Notes: generated from the letters alone by a model not told the origin. A stretch of 64,000 bases of DNA from AEGEAN-183 sp964342745 (GCA_964342745.1 CAYFFW010000002.1:1-64000), one strand, 5' to 3'. Shown: positions 36,034 to 44,951, counted from the stretch's first letter. Numbers and translations: made by a program.

Positions 36034-37011
36034 ATGTCAGAAACAACAATCTATGAATATGTATGGCTAGATGGCTTTGAACCAGAGCCTTCTATTAGAA
36101 GTAAAATTAAAGCTACTGGAGATGATGTACCTCCAGAGTGGTCGTTCGATGGTTCTTCAACTCAACAAGCTGAAGGAGGAAGTTCAGACTGCTTGTTGTT
36201 ACCTGTTAACACCTACGACTGCCCTTTATTTTCAGATTACCTTGTTATGTGCCAAGTTCATACTGGGGAACATGAAGTGCATCCTTCAAACACTAGAGAT
36301 GCAGCTGCAAAAGTGGTATCAGATGAATGGTGGTTTGGTTTTGAACAAGAATATTTCTTCACAAACAAAGATGGAAGTCCGCTAGGTTGGGAAGATGGCA
36401 CCCCAAGACCACAAGGAGATTATTATTGTGGTGTTGGTTCAAACAATGTACAAGGAAGAGAAATTTCTGAAGCTCATTTAGAGGCCTGTATTGATGCTGG
36501 AATTGAACTAACTGGAACTAATGCTGAGGTTGCCTTGGGTCAATGGGAGTATCAATGCCTAGGAAGAGGTGTTAAAGCAGGAGATGATCTTTGGATGAGC
36601 AGATACTTGCTTTATAAAATTGCTGAAGACTTTGGGGTTGGCGTGAATATTCACCCCAAACCAAAGACTGGGGATTGGAACGGTTCCGGCATGCATACTA
36701 ATTTTTCAAATGAACAAATGAGAACTAATGGCTCTGAAGAGCTGTTTAAATCTATGTGTGAAAAGCTAGGAGAGGTTCATGAAGAAGGCATTTCACTTTA
36801 TGGCTCAGATAATGACATGAGGCTAACTGGGCTTCATGAAACACAAAATATAAATGAGTTCTCTTATGGTGTTAGTGACAGAGGGGCTAGCATTAGAATC
36901 CCAGTATATACTCTTGAACATGACTGGAATGGATACCTAGAAGATCGAAGGCCTGCTTCCAATGCAGATCCGTATAAGATAATAGCTCACTTAGTAGGAA
37001 CTTTATCTTAA
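36034..37011 (+). CDS. glnII: Glutamine synthetase type II (eukaryotic type)
   Basis: Makes glutamine from glutamate, ammonia and ATP. The 325-aa protein is the short GSII (beta-Grasp plus catalytic barrel) and not the 470-aa GSI usual in gammaproteobacteria. Signatures: WSFDGSSTQQAEGGSSD (36-52), metal-binding FGFEQEY (E104, E106), NAEVALGQWEYQ (E165, E172), NGSGMHTNFS (H221) and DRGASIRIP. There is no adenylylation-site tail as in GSI. A GGAG ribosome site precedes the ATG. It is next to ntrB-ntrC, and in rhizobia GSII is NtrC-controlled. Confidence 0.95.
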   Translation: MSETTIYEYVWLDGFEPEPSIRSKIKATGDDVPPEWSFDGSSTQQAEGGSSDCLLLPVNTYDCPLFSDYLVMCQVHTGEHEVHPSNTRDAAAKVVSDEWWFGFEQEYFFTNKDGSPLGWEDGTPRPQGDYYCGVGSNNVQGREISEAHLEACIDAGIELTGTNAEVALGQWEYQCLGRGVKAGDDLWMSRYLLYKIAEDFGVGVNIHPKPKTGDWNGSGMHTNFSNEQMRTNGSEELFKSMCEKLGEVHEEGISLYGSDNDMRLTGLHETQNINEFSYGVSDRGASIRIPVYTLEHDWNGYLEDRRPASNADPYKIIAHLVGTLS

Positions 37012-37058
37012 GTGTTCTAGATAGTTAGAATTTAAGTTGAATTATTTTTTAACTGAGT

Positions 37059-37081
37059 AAAGGTGTAAAAACCACACCTTT
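37059..37081 (+). terminator. Hairpin between glnII and ntrB, possible weak terminator
   Basis: AAGGTGT and ACACCTT pair around a 7-base loop and are followed by TATTTAT rather than a clean T run. It lies 18 bp before the ntrB start. It could lower read-through from glnII into ntrBC, or be a 5' hairpin of the ntrB message. Confidence 0.5.
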
Positions 37082-37098
37082 ATTTATAAGGATGGTTC

Positions 37099-38184
37099 AT
37101 GGAAAAATCTAGTAAGAATTATCTTGATGAATTAAAAGCTGGCGTACTTTTATTAGATAAATCATTAAAAGTTAAATACTTAAATGCTTCAGCCCAGTCT
37201 ATTCTAGACATAAGCTTAAAGGCTTCAAAGAATAAGAGTCTGGAAGAATTATTTTTTGAAGAACCTGATAAATCAAAAAAACTTCTAAGTGATCTTAAAA
37301 AAAAGCACTCCTTCTCCAAAGTAGACGCTCTTCTAATATTGAAAGGAGGGAAGAAAGTACTTTGTGACTACCATATCCAAACCCTTAAGGAAGGTTTTTT
37401 ATTAGAAATACTAAGTAAAGACTATTCTTATGAAATTAAAGAAAGGTTAAGGTCTCAAGCTAATCAAGAAATTACTTCGGCCTTTATAAGAGGGCTTGCT
37501 CACGAGATTAAAAATCCATTAAGCGGTATAAGAGGGTCAGCTCAGCTATTGAGCCAAAAACTTCCTCAAGACCATTTAACTGAATATACCGACATAATTA
37601 TCAACCAAACAGACAGATTAACTACTTTAGTTGATGATATTTTGGGTCCTAACAGGAAACCTAATTTTGAACTACAAAATATTCATGCACCTCTTGAGAA
37701 TGTTATAAGTCTGTTAAATCAAGATTTAACTAAAAATGGCATTGATCTAGTTAAAGATTATGACCCGAGTATTCCAGAAATTTCTATAGATATTTATCTT
37801 TTAGAACAAAGCATCTTGAATCTTATCAATAATGCTAAGGAGTCTTTAGTCGAAGGAGAGATTCTATCTCCCGAGATAAAATTAATTACCCGAATAAAAC
37901 ATCAAGAGTTGTTGGGAGAGACTCAGCACAGGACAGTATGCAAAATCTCTGTGATTGATAATGGTCCTGGCATACCTAGAGAGATAAAAGATTCAGTATT
38001 TTTCCCTATGATATCTTCAAAAACTAAAGGGTCAGGTCTTGGACTTTCAATTACTCAGGGGATTATTTCTCAACACAATGGAACTGTAAAATATGAAAGT
38101 GAACCTGGTAATACTGAATTTAGTATCTTTATACCAATAACAAACTATCAATATAAAGAGGAGTTAAGTAGAGCAAATGCCTAA
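37099..38184 (+). CDS. glnL: Nitrogen-regulation sensor kinase NtrB
   Basis: Cytoplasmic histidine kinase/phosphatase that sets the phosphorylation of NtrC. The 361-aa protein has a PAS domain (about 10-105), the H box AHEIKNPLSGIRGSAQLL with H135, the N box NLINNAKES and the G boxes GPGIP and GSGLGLS. There are no membrane segments. It overlaps ntrC by 8 bp (ATGNNNTAA). In the textbook system PII controls NtrB; no glnB is present in this window. Confidence 0.94.
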   Translation: MEKSSKNYLDELKAGVLLLDKSLKVKYLNASAQSILDISLKASKNKSLEELFFEEPDKSKKLLSDLKKKHSFSKVDALLILKGGKKVLCDYHIQTLKEGFLLEILSKDYSYEIKERLRSQANQEITSAFIRGLAHEIKNPLSGIRGSAQLLSQKLPQDHLTEYTDIIINQTDRLTTLVDDILGPNRKPNFELQNIHAPLENVISLLNQDLTKNGIDLVKDYDPSIPEISIDIYLLEQSILNLINNAKESLVEGEILSPEIKLITRIKHQELLGETQHRTVCKISVIDNGPGIPREIKDSVFFPMISSKTKGSGLGLSITQGIISQHNGTVKYESEPGNTEFSIFIPITNYQYKEELSRANA

Positions 38185-39562
38185 AAGAAATTTAGTCTGG
38201 GTAGTCGATGATGATGAGTCAATAAGATGGGTCTTAGAAAAGGGACTTTCTGAGAAAGGTCTAAAAGTTGAAACATTTGAATCTGCACATCAAGTGGTTA
38301 AAAAGTTAGAAGAAGAGAGCCCAGAGGCAATACTAACTGATATAAAAATGCCTGGTACAAGTGGGTTAGTACTATTAGATCAGGTGAAGGAAATTAGGCC
38401 TGATATACCTGTAATAATAATGACAGCTCATTCTGATCTTGAAAGTGCTGTTGAATCTTATGAACATGGCGCCTGGGAATACCTACCTAAACCATTTGAT
38501 ATAGATGAAGCTACAAAAATAGTAAAAAGAGCAATAGCCTCTGAAGAAGAGCTTGAAGAAAAGACTGAATATGCTCCAAAAGCAGAAATAATAGGGGAAG
38601 CTCCAGCTATGCAAGAGGTTTTTAGAGCTATAGGAAAATTATCGAATTCTAATTCTACTGTTCTGCTTGTGGGACAGTCTGGCACTGGTAAAGAATTAGT
38701 AGCTAAGGCTTTATATCAACACAGCCCTAGAAAAAATAAGGCTTTTATAGTTTTGAATATGGCCGATATACCAAAGGAGTTACTAGAAGCTGAACTATTT
38801 GGTCATGAAAAGGGAGCTTTTACAGGAGCTGACGAAAGAAGAATAGGAAGATTTGAGCAAGCAAATGAAGGTACATTATTTTTAGATGAAATTGGAGATA
38901 TGCCCATAGATACTCAAACCAGATTGTTAAGAGTTCTTTCTAATGGAGAGTTTTATAGAGTTGGTGGCAGGAAACCAATAAAAGTTAATGTAAGGATAAT
39001 AGCGGCTACACACCAAAGCCTAGAAGAGCAAGTTGAAAAAGGAGTTTTTAGAGAAGACCTTTTTCATCGTTTAAATGTAATTAAAATATCTCTTCCAAAA
39101 CTTAATGAAAGAAGAGAAGACATATCTTCTTTAAGTAAACACTTTCTTAAAATGAGCGCCCTTGAACTTGATGAAGAAACAAAATTTCTTTCTGAAGAGG
39201 TAGAAAATTATCTCTTCAAACTTCCTTGGCCTGGAAATGTAAGGCAACTAGAAAATGCTTGCAGATGGTTAACTGTCATGTCGCCTGCAAGACAAATAAG
39301 GTTGGAAGATTTACCAGTTGATCTTAAGAATGAAAGCACCGAATCGAAGACCGAATGGACAGGTACATTAAAGTCTTGGGCTGAAGACTCTTTAGCTAAA
39401 GGAGAAACAGAATTACTAGATCTAGCTTTACCAGAATTTGAGAAAACAATGATAGAGGCAGCTCTTGGGAAAACTATGGGTAAAAAAAATGAAGCGGCTA
39501 AATTATTAGGATGGGGCAGAAATACTCTTACCAGAAAAATTAAAGATTTAGGTATGAACTAA
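38177..39562 (+). CDS. glnG: Nitrogen-regulation response regulator NtrC
   Basis: Sigma-54 activator of nitrogen genes. The 461-aa protein has a receiver domain with D55 (LTDIKMPG) and K105, an AAA+ domain with Walker A GQSGTGKE (166-173) and the sigma-54 contact loop GAFTGA (213-218), LFLDEIGD as Walker B, and a Fis-type helix-turn-helix at the C-terminus (AAKLLGWGRNTLTRKIKDL). It is co-translated with NtrB. The adjacent GSII is the likely target. Confidence 0.96.
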   Translation: MPKRNLVWVVDDDESIRWVLEKGLSEKGLKVETFESAHQVVKKLEEESPEAILTDIKMPGTSGLVLLDQVKEIRPDIPVIIMTAHSDLESAVESYEHGAWEYLPKPFDIDEATKIVKRAIASEEELEEKTEYAPKAEIIGEAPAMQEVFRAIGKLSNSNSTVLLVGQSGTGKELVAKALYQHSPRKNKAFIVLNMADIPKELLEAELFGHEKGAFTGADERRIGRFEQANEGTLFLDEIGDMPIDTQTRLLRVLSNGEFYRVGGRKPIKVNVRIIAATHQSLEEQVEKGVFREDLFHRLNVIKISLPKLNERREDISSLSKHFLKMSALELDEETKFLSEEVENYLFKLPWPGNVRQLENACRWLTVMSPARQIRLEDLPVDLKNESTESKTEWTGTLKSWAEDSLAKGETELLDLALPEFEKTMIEAALGKTMGKKNEAAKLLGWGRNTLTRKIKDLGMN

Positions 39563-39567
39563 CTTTC

Positions 39568-39981
39568 CTATTTTGATAACGGCATTCCACTGCCTTCCCA
39601 AGTCATCATTCCACCTCCAATTACATTTATATCAATATAACCTTCTTTTATAAGCGTCAATCCAAGTTTTTTTGAATTCATCCCTGTTCTGCACACAAGA
39701 ACAACCGGTTTTTCTTTAGGGTGTTTATTAGCATTCAAATATTGATCTAGTCTATCTTCTTGAACATTTATAGACCCAGCAATATGACCTGAAGAGAATT
39801 CTTGAGAAGGTCTAACATCTATTAAAAGCGCTTCTTCTTTATTTATCTTTCTGGTGGCCTCGCTAGGACTTAATTTTGTACCGCCCTTTCTGCTCTCATA
39901 AAGTATTAAAGCCACAATACTTAAGATCAAAAGCATAAATGCAATGAAATTCTGAGAGATGAAAAGAAAGAATGTGTCCAT
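39568..39981 (-). CDS. Membrane-anchored rhodanese-like protein (YibN type)
   Basis: A 137-aa protein with an N-terminal membrane anchor (about 8-28) and a single rhodanese domain whose catalytic cysteine is C97 in VLVCRTGMNS. DVRPSQEFSSGHIAGSINV is the conserved first part. YibN-like proteins occur beside phosphoglycerate mutase genes in gammaproteobacteria, as here. The sulfur donor or acceptor is unknown. It converges on ntrC with a 5-bp gap. Confidence 0.88.
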   Translation of the reverse strand: MDTFFLFISQNFIAFMLLILSIVALILYESRKGGTKLSPSEATRKINKEEALLIDVRPSQEFSSGHIAGSINVQEDRLDQYLNANKHPKEKPVVLVCRTGMNSKKLGLTLIKEGYIDINVIGGGMMTWEGSGMPLSK

Positions 39982-40059
39982 TTTGGAACGTGATTATATA
40001 GCTTAGTACGTTAGAATGGTCTCTTTCAAAGAATTTAATTTAAGATTAACCAAAAACAA

Positions 40060-40674
40060 ATGTCATCGCTAGTTCTTGTAAGACACGGTCAGAGTAAATG
40101 GAATGAAAAGAATCTTTTCACTGGCTGGAAGGACCCTGACTTAACTAATAAGGGAGAAGAAGAAGCAACAAATGCAGGTTTACTTTTAAAAAAACATGGT
40201 TACAAATTTGATGTAATGTTTACTTCTGTTCTGTTAAGAGCTCAAAGAACCGGTCAGATTATTCTAGAGAAAATGGGTCAAGAAGATTTAAGGATTTTGG
40301 AAGATAAGGCCTTAAATGAAAGAAACTATGGAGACCTTGCTGGGTTAAATAAAGATGATGCCAAAAAAAAATGGGGTGAAGATCAGGTTCATAAATGGAG
40401 AAGATCATTTGATATCCCTCCTCCTGGAGGAGAGAGCCTAAAAATGACAGCCGAAAGAGTCCTTCCTTACTACGAATTAAATATACTTCCTTTACTAAAA
40501 CAAAATCTTGAAATCATTGTAACAGCTCATGGAAACTCTCTTCGTTCGCTTGTAATGCATTTGGAGAAATTAACTCCTAATGAAATTGTAAAACTTGAAA
40601 TACCCACTGGTATGCCTATGTGTTATGAGATTAACCGAGAAGGAAAGGTTATTAATAAAGTTTTAATGACCTAA
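40060..40674 (+). CDS. gpmA: 2,3-bisphosphoglycerate-dependent phosphoglycerate mutase
   Basis: Interconverts 3- and 2-phosphoglycerate in glycolysis and gluconeogenesis. The 204-aa histidine phosphatase-family protein shows VLVRHGQSKWN with the phosphorylated H9, FTGWKDPDLTNKGEEEA, ALNERNYGDLAG, and the second histidine in TAHGNSLRSL. It is slightly shorter than E. coli GpmA (250 aa). Its stop abuts that of hisF with no spacer. Confidence 0.93.
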   Translation: MSSLVLVRHGQSKWNEKNLFTGWKDPDLTNKGEEEATNAGLLLKKHGYKFDVMFTSVLLRAQRTGQIILEKMGQEDLRILEDKALNERNYGDLAGLNKDDAKKKWGEDQVHKWRRSFDIPPPGGESLKMTAERVLPYYELNILPLLKQNLEIIVTAHGNSLRSLVMHLEKLTPNEIVKLEIPTGMPMCYEINREGKVINKVLMT

Positions 40675-41445
40675 CTAAAGAATGCGTACTGGAATTCCTG
40701 CCGATAACAATTTATTTTTGACAGCTTTAATTGAAAACTCAGAATAATGAAAAATACTAGCCGCTAAAACGGCTTCGACTCCACCTTTTAAAATTCCATC
40801 AATTAAATCTTTAGGGGAACCAGCACCGCCAGAGGCTATAACAGGAATAGAAGAATTTTGTGTTGCTTCTAGGTTTAAAAGGTTATCAAACCCCTGCTTA
40901 GTTCCATCTCTATCCATACTAGTCAGTAAAATCTCACCTGCTCCTAATTCTTCCACTTTCTTTATCCAATTAATTACATCTATACCAGTTTTTTTTCTTC
41001 CACCAAATGTGACTACTTCCCATTGAATAGGAGTATCTATTATTTTCTTTGCATCAATAGCCGCAACAATACACTGAGACCCAAACCTATTAGCTGCATC
41101 TTCGATTAAGTTTGGATTTTGCACCGCAGAAGTATTTATACTTACCTTGTCAGCTCCAGAACGAAGTAATTTATTTATATCCTCTATTTCTCTTATTCCT
41201 CCGCCAACTGTAAGTGGAATAAAAACTTCACTAGCTATCTGTTCTATGGTTCTATAGGTTATATGCCTTGATTCATGACTAGCTGAAATATCTAGAATAA
41301 CTAATTCATCTGCACCTTCTTGATCGTACCGCTTAGCAACTTCTATAGGGTCTCCCGCATCGGTTAGATTTGTAAAATTAATACCCTTTACTACTCGACC
41401 TTTATCTATATCTAAACAAGGAATTATTCTTTTGGTTAAAGTCAT
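40675..41445 (-). CDS. hisF: Imidazole glycerol phosphate synthase, cyclase subunit
   Basis: Closes the imidazole ring from PRFAR and HisH-derived ammonia, giving IGP and AICAR. The 256-aa barrel begins KRIIPCLDIDKGRVVKG, with the catalytic aspartates in LDI and in TSMDRDGTKQGFD, and phosphate loops VGGGI and ASGGAG. It shares one base with the end of hisA and closes the hisB-hisH-hisA-hisF unit. Confidence 0.97.
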   Translation of the reverse strand: MTLTKRIIPCLDIDKGRVVKGINFTNLTDAGDPIEVAKRYDQEGADELVILDISASHESRHITYRTIEQIASEVFIPLTVGGGIREIEDINKLLRSGADKVSINTSAVQNPNLIEDAANRFGSQCIVAAIDAKKIIDTPIQWEVVTFGGRKKTGIDVINWIKKVEELGAGEILLTSMDRDGTKQGFDNLLNLEATQNSSIPVIASGGAGSPKDLIDGILKGGVEAVLAASIFHYSEFSIKAVKNKLLSAGIPVRIL

Positions 41446-42179
41446 TAATCATGCCCTGCGGTTTCAATTGCTTCTTTCAAAGTAAAAGCACCCTCATAAA
41501 GAGATCTTCCACAAATTACTCCTGAAATGCTTACTTGATTTGATACTTCAGAAAGACTTTTTATTTGCTCTAAGCTAGATACGCCCCCTGAAGCTATCAC
41601 AGGAAACTTACTATCAGAGGCGAAATCAAACGTTGCTTCTATATTTACTCCACTCATCATTCCATCTCTTGAAATATCAGTGTAAACAACTGCAGCAAAA
41701 GGGTAATGGTTATATCTCCTTAAAAGATCTTTCGGTTTAATAGCTGTTTCTTCAACCCATCCTTGAGTTTTTACATACCCATCCAATACATCAACTGCTA
41801 AGACAACTCTTTCAGGAAACTCAGAACAAATCTTTGATACTAAATTAGGATCAGTTACAGCTTTAGTACCAATAACTATTCTTTCAACCCCAGACTCTAA
41901 ATAAATCTTTGCTTCTTCGTAACTTCTAATACCACCTCCTAATTGGACTGATTTACCAGGCAAAGTCTTGATTATAGAAAGAAGCATTTTTTTGTTAGTC
42001 GGCTTTCCTTTAATTGCTCCGTCTAAGTCGACTATATGTATAAATTCAGCTCCCTCTTCAAACCATTTAATAGCAACAGAAGAGGGGTCATCTGAAAAAA
42101 TAGTTTCTTCAGACATTCTGCCCTCTCTAAGGCGTACGCATTTCCCTTCCTTTATATCTATAGCCGGTATTACTATCAT
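41445..42179 (-). CDS. hisA: ProFAR isomerase
   Basis: Amadori isomerase that converts ProFAR to PRFAR in histidine synthesis. The 244-aa TIM barrel starts VIPAIDIKEGKCVRL with the first catalytic aspartate, and YTDISRDGMMSGVN carries the second. It overlaps hisH by 4 bp and hisF by one base, so it is translationally linked to both. Confidence 0.96.
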   Translation of the reverse strand: MIVIPAIDIKEGKCVRLREGRMSEETIFSDDPSSVAIKWFEEGAEFIHIVDLDGAIKGKPTNKKMLLSIIKTLPGKSVQLGGGIRSYEEAKIYLESGVERIVIGTKAVTDPNLVSKICSEFPERVVLAVDVLDGYVKTQGWVEETAIKPKDLLRRYNHYPFAAVVYTDISRDGMMSGVNIEATFDFASDSKFPVIASGGVSSLEQIKSLSEVSNQVSISGVICGRSLYEGAFTLKEAIETAGHD

Positions 42180-42799
42180 TCAACCGCTCCATTCCACTCG
42201 ATAAAATTCTTATATAGTTGGAGCCCAATAGACTGACTTTTTTCTGGGTGAAATTGAACAGCAAATATAAAATCCTTAGCTATAGCTGATACAAACTCTA
42301 TTCCATGTTTTGTCTTTCCAACTGCCTGATTAGAATCTTTACAACAGTAGCTATGAACAAAATAAAAGTAACTTGAATCAGGAATGTTCTTCCACATAGG
42401 ATGATCTGAAGTCTGCTTAACTAAGTTCCAGCCCATGTGAGGAACTTTTATTTCTGATTTTTGGGGTAAACGTTCAATATGTCCATCAAATAGTCCCAAA
42501 CATTCAGTGCCACCACTCTCTTCACTAGATTCGAGAAATAGTTGCATACCTACACAAATTGCTAAAGTAGGCTTACTTAATACATTTTCCTTTACTACTT
42601 TATCAAGCCCAACTTTATCGAGAGCTTTCTTACAGTCCCCTATAGCTCCAACACCAGGGATAACTATTTTTTCAGCTTCATTAATTTCACTCTTATTAGA
42701 AGTTATTAAAATAGAATATCTATCAGTTACCTTTTCTAAAGCCTTACTTACAGAATGTAAATTTCCCATACCGTAATCTATTACGGCAATTTTATTCAT
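42176..42799 (-). CDS. hisH: Imidazole glycerol phosphate synthase, glutaminase subunit
   Basis: Class I glutaminase that supplies ammonia to HisF. The 207-aa protein has the nucleophile C82 in LAICVGMQLF, the oxyanion and start motif DYGMGNLHSVSKAL, and the His-Glu dyad in VQFHPEKSQSIG. It lies one base after hisB and is coupled to hisA by ATGA. Confidence 0.96.
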   Translation of the reverse strand: MNKIAVIDYGMGNLHSVSKALEKVTDRYSILITSNKSEINEAEKIVIPGVGAIGDCKKALDKVGLDKVVKENVLSKPTLAICVGMQLFLESSEESGGTECLGLFDGHIERLPQKSEIKVPHMGWNLVKQTSDHPMWKNIPDSSYFYFVHSYCCKDSNQAVGKTKHGIEFVSAIAKDFIFAVQFHPEKSQSIGLQLYKNFIEWNGAVE

Positions 42800-42800
42800 T

Positions 42801-43388
42801 TTAAAGCGAACCTTTTGTGGAAGGGATTTTTTTGCCAGATTTACTATCTAATTCAATGGCCATTCTTAGTGCTCTACCGAAGGCCTTAAAAATAGTTTCT
42901 ATCTGATGGTGAGTATTATCTCCACTAAAATTTTCTATGTGCAAAGTGACAAAAGAATGATTACAAAAGGATTGAAAGAAATGTTCAAATAAGTCTACTT
43001 CCATGTCGCCAACAGTATCCTTTGCAAAGTCAACTCTCATAAAAAGGCCAGGTCTCCCAGAAAAGTCCAAAACTACCCTGGAAAGGGCTTCATCCAAAGG
43101 AATATAAGAATGACCATATCGTCTAATACCCGCCTTATCACCAACTGCCTTAGCAAGTGCCATTCCTAAAGTTATCCCTATATCTTCAACAGTGTGATGA
43201 TTATCAACATGTAAATCTCCCTTGGCTTTTATTTCTAGATCAATTAGTCCATGACGCCCAATTTGATCCAACATATGATCTAAAAAAGGCAATCCAGTAG
43301 AAAAAGATGTTTCTCCTGTTCCATCTAAATTAAGTTTCAAGGAAATCTTAGTTTCAGAAGTATTTCTTTCTATCTCTGCTTTTCTCAT
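42801..43388 (-). CDS. hisB: Imidazoleglycerol-phosphate dehydratase (monofunctional)
   Basis: Dehydrates IGP to imidazole acetol phosphate. I start at ATG 43388 (195 aa) because AAGAGGA lies just upstream and the product begins RKAEIERNT as in the family; upstream in-frame codons cover the promoter. Metal motifs are FLDHMLDQIGRHG and DNHHTVEDIGI, and the second half repeats DLFEHFFQSFCNH and DNTHHQIE. It lacks the N-terminal histidinol-phosphatase domain found in E. coli HisB, so that step must be made elsewhere. Confidence 0.96.
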   Translation of the reverse strand: MRKAEIERNTSETKISLKLNLDGTGETSFSTGLPFLDHMLDQIGRHGLIDLEIKAKGDLHVDNHHTVEDIGITLGMALAKAVGDKAGIRRYGHSYIPLDEALSRVVLDFSGRPGLFMRVDFAKDTVGDMEVDLFEHFFQSFCNHSFVTLHIENFSGDNTHHQIETIFKAFGRALRMAIELDSKSGKKIPSTKGSL

Positions 43389-43410
43389 TAAGATCCTCTT
43401 AATAAATGGG

Positions 43411-43422
43411 TCGCGCATTATA
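43411..43422 (-). promoter_or_regulatory. -10 element and discriminator of the hisB promoter
   Basis: On the minus strand TATAAT is followed directly by GCGCGA, 23 bp before the hisB start. The -35 is weak (TTGATG at a 20-bp spacing is the best match). This is the same -10/GCGCGA combination as at rpsU and rpoZ. Confidence 0.55.
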
Positions 43423-43469
43423 GCGGATAAGACTGACCTAATCATCAACCTCATATAAAATCAGGTTTA

Positions 43470-44504
43470 ATGAAGAGATTTAGTACCAGGTTAATAAGTT
43501 GGCACAAGACTAATGGAAGAAAAGACTTTCCTTGGCAAAAAAATAAAACTCCTTACAAAGTTTGGGTTTCTGAAATTATGCTACAACAAACTCAAGTTCA
43601 AACTGTCATTCCTTATTACAAAAAATTCTTGAAGGAATTCCCAAATTTAAAAAGACTTTCTGAGGCAAATCTTGACCAAGTTCTGGGAATTTGGGCTGGT
43701 TTAGGTTTTTACACCAGAGCTAGAAACCTACATAAAGCTGCTAAAACTATCTGTTTACTTCACAGTGGAAAAATTCCAGATAGTATTGATAAGTTAATTG
43801 AACTTCCAGGAATTGGAAGATCAACTGCTGGCGCAATACTATCTTTAGGCTTCCAAAAGAAAGCCCCCATTTTGGATGGAAATGTAAAAAGAGTCTTAGC
43901 AAGACACCGTAAAATTAGAGGAGACCTTTTAACTTCTAAAAAAATAAAAGAGATGTGGAAGATTTCTTCAGAATTACTTCCTAATAATCAAATTGATATT
44001 TATACACAAGCCATAATGGATCTGGGAGCTACTATTTGTACAAAATCAAATGCTAAGTGTGAATCTTGTCCAGTTAATATTGACTGTCTGGCCTTAAAAG
44101 AAGGTTTAGTTGAGTGTCTTCCAACAAAAATCAAAAAGAAATCAAAAATAACAAAAAAAGTTTTATGGCTTTTACCTCAAGGCCCATCTGGAGAAATATT
44201 ATTAGAAAAAAGAGAAACAAAAGGAATATGGGGGGGTCTTTGGACTTTTATAGAAACTAAAGATAAAAAGAGTTTAAAGTTAGTTATGTCTAATAAGTTT
44301 ATGATGGACGGCCCTGAAGTAAAAAAAATGAATAAGATAAAGCACAGTTTTAGTCATTACAACCTAGAAGCAACGCCTTACTTAATAAAGCTTGATAATA
44401 AAAAGAAGTTTAAAAACTCTGTTTGGGTTAATAACAAGAATGTAGAATCTTTAGGGATACCAGCTCCTGTTAAAAGAACAATAAATAAAATAACAATGTT
44501 ATGA
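43470..44504 (+). CDS. mutY: Adenine DNA glycosylase MutY
   Basis: Removes adenine mispaired with 8-oxoguanine. The 344-aa protein has the catalytic glutamate E35 in VSEIMLQQTQVQ, the HhH motif LPGIGRSTAGAIL, catalytic D136 in LDGNVKRV, and the iron-sulfur ligands C190, C197, C200 and C206 with the expected 6-2-5 spacing. The C-terminal Nudix-like domain begins near residue 225. It is coupled to yggX by 4 bp, the order found in E. coli. Confidence 0.96.
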   Translation: MKRFSTRLISWHKTNGRKDFPWQKNKTPYKVWVSEIMLQQTQVQTVIPYYKKFLKEFPNLKRLSEANLDQVLGIWAGLGFYTRARNLHKAAKTICLLHSGKIPDSIDKLIELPGIGRSTAGAILSLGFQKKAPILDGNVKRVLARHRKIRGDLLTSKKIKEMWKISSELLPNNQIDIYTQAIMDLGATICTKSNAKCESCPVNIDCLALKEGLVECLPTKIKKKSKITKKVLWLLPQGPSGEILLEKRETKGIWGGLWTFIETKDKKSLKLVMSNKFMMDGPEVKKMNKIKHSFSHYNLEATPYLIKLDNKKKFKNSVWVNNKNVESLGIPAPVKRTINKITML

Positions 44505-44773
44505 CTAGAATTGTAAACTGCAGAAAATATAAAAAAGAATTAAATGGTTTAGAAAACCCTCCTTATCCAGGCCCTAAAGGACAAGATATATATGAAAATG
44601 TCTCTGAGAAAGCATGGAATGAATGGCTTAACCACCAAAAAATGCTTATTAATGAAGGTCAAATTAATCTTACTAATAAGGAATCTAGAAAGTGGTTAAA
44701 TGAACAAATGGATTTATTTCTTAGTGGAGAGGAGTACGCAAAACCAGAAGGATATACTCCTCCTAACCAATAA
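44501..44773 (+). CDS. yggX: Iron-trafficking protein YggX
   Basis: A 90-aa protein of the YggX/Fe(2+)-trafficking family, implicated in protecting iron-sulfur enzymes from oxidation. RIVNCRKYKKELNGLENPPY with the conserved cysteine C7, PGPKGQDIYENVS and KSRKWL-like ESRKWLNEQMDLFL match the family. It is coupled to mutY, itself an iron-sulfur enzyme. Confidence 0.95.
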   Translation: MTRIVNCRKYKKELNGLENPPYPGPKGQDIYENVSEKAWNEWLNHQKMLINEGQINLTNKESRKWLNEQMDLFLSGEEYAKPEGYTPPNQ

Positions 44774-44800
44774 CACCTTCTTTAAGGCAAATTATTTGTA

Positions 44801-44806
44801 TACAAT
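44801..44806 (+). promoter_or_regulatory. -10 element of the tRNA-Phe promoter
   Basis: TACAAT lies 14 bp before the tRNA gene and is followed by the GC-rich CCGCAGC. The -35 is poor (TTCTTT at 17 bp). The discriminator is consistent with stringent control, as is usual for tRNA genes. Confidence 0.5.
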
Positions 44807-44820
44807 CCGCAGCACATTTT

Positions 44821-44896
44821 GCCCAGATAGCTCAGTTGGTAGAGCAAAGGACTGAAAATCCTTGTGTCGGTGGTTCGATTCCACCTCTGGGCACCA
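44821..44896 (+). tRNA. tRNA-Phe(GAA)
   Basis: A 76-base tRNA gene with encoded CCA. The acceptor GCCCAGA pairs with TCTGGGC, the D arm GCTC/GAGC and T arm GGTGG/CCACC are intact, the T loop is TTCGATT, and the anticodon GAA is at 44854-44856, flanked by T and AA. No terminator is evident downstream; the next gene is convergent and starts 55 bp later. Confidence 0.98.
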
Positions 44897-44951
44897 TTTC
44901 TAGGATTTCTTCAGTTTAAGCTTTAAATCGTAATCAGATCTACCTTTACTT

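Noticed and set aside
36071..36385. A 104-codon open frame overlapping glnII in another frame
   Set aside because: The glnII frame carries all the GSII motifs and the ribosome site; the alternative frame has none.
43389..43454. Upstream start for hisB adding 22 residues
   Set aside because: The extension covers the TATAAT-GCGCGA promoter element, and AAGAGGA lies just before the ATG at 43388.
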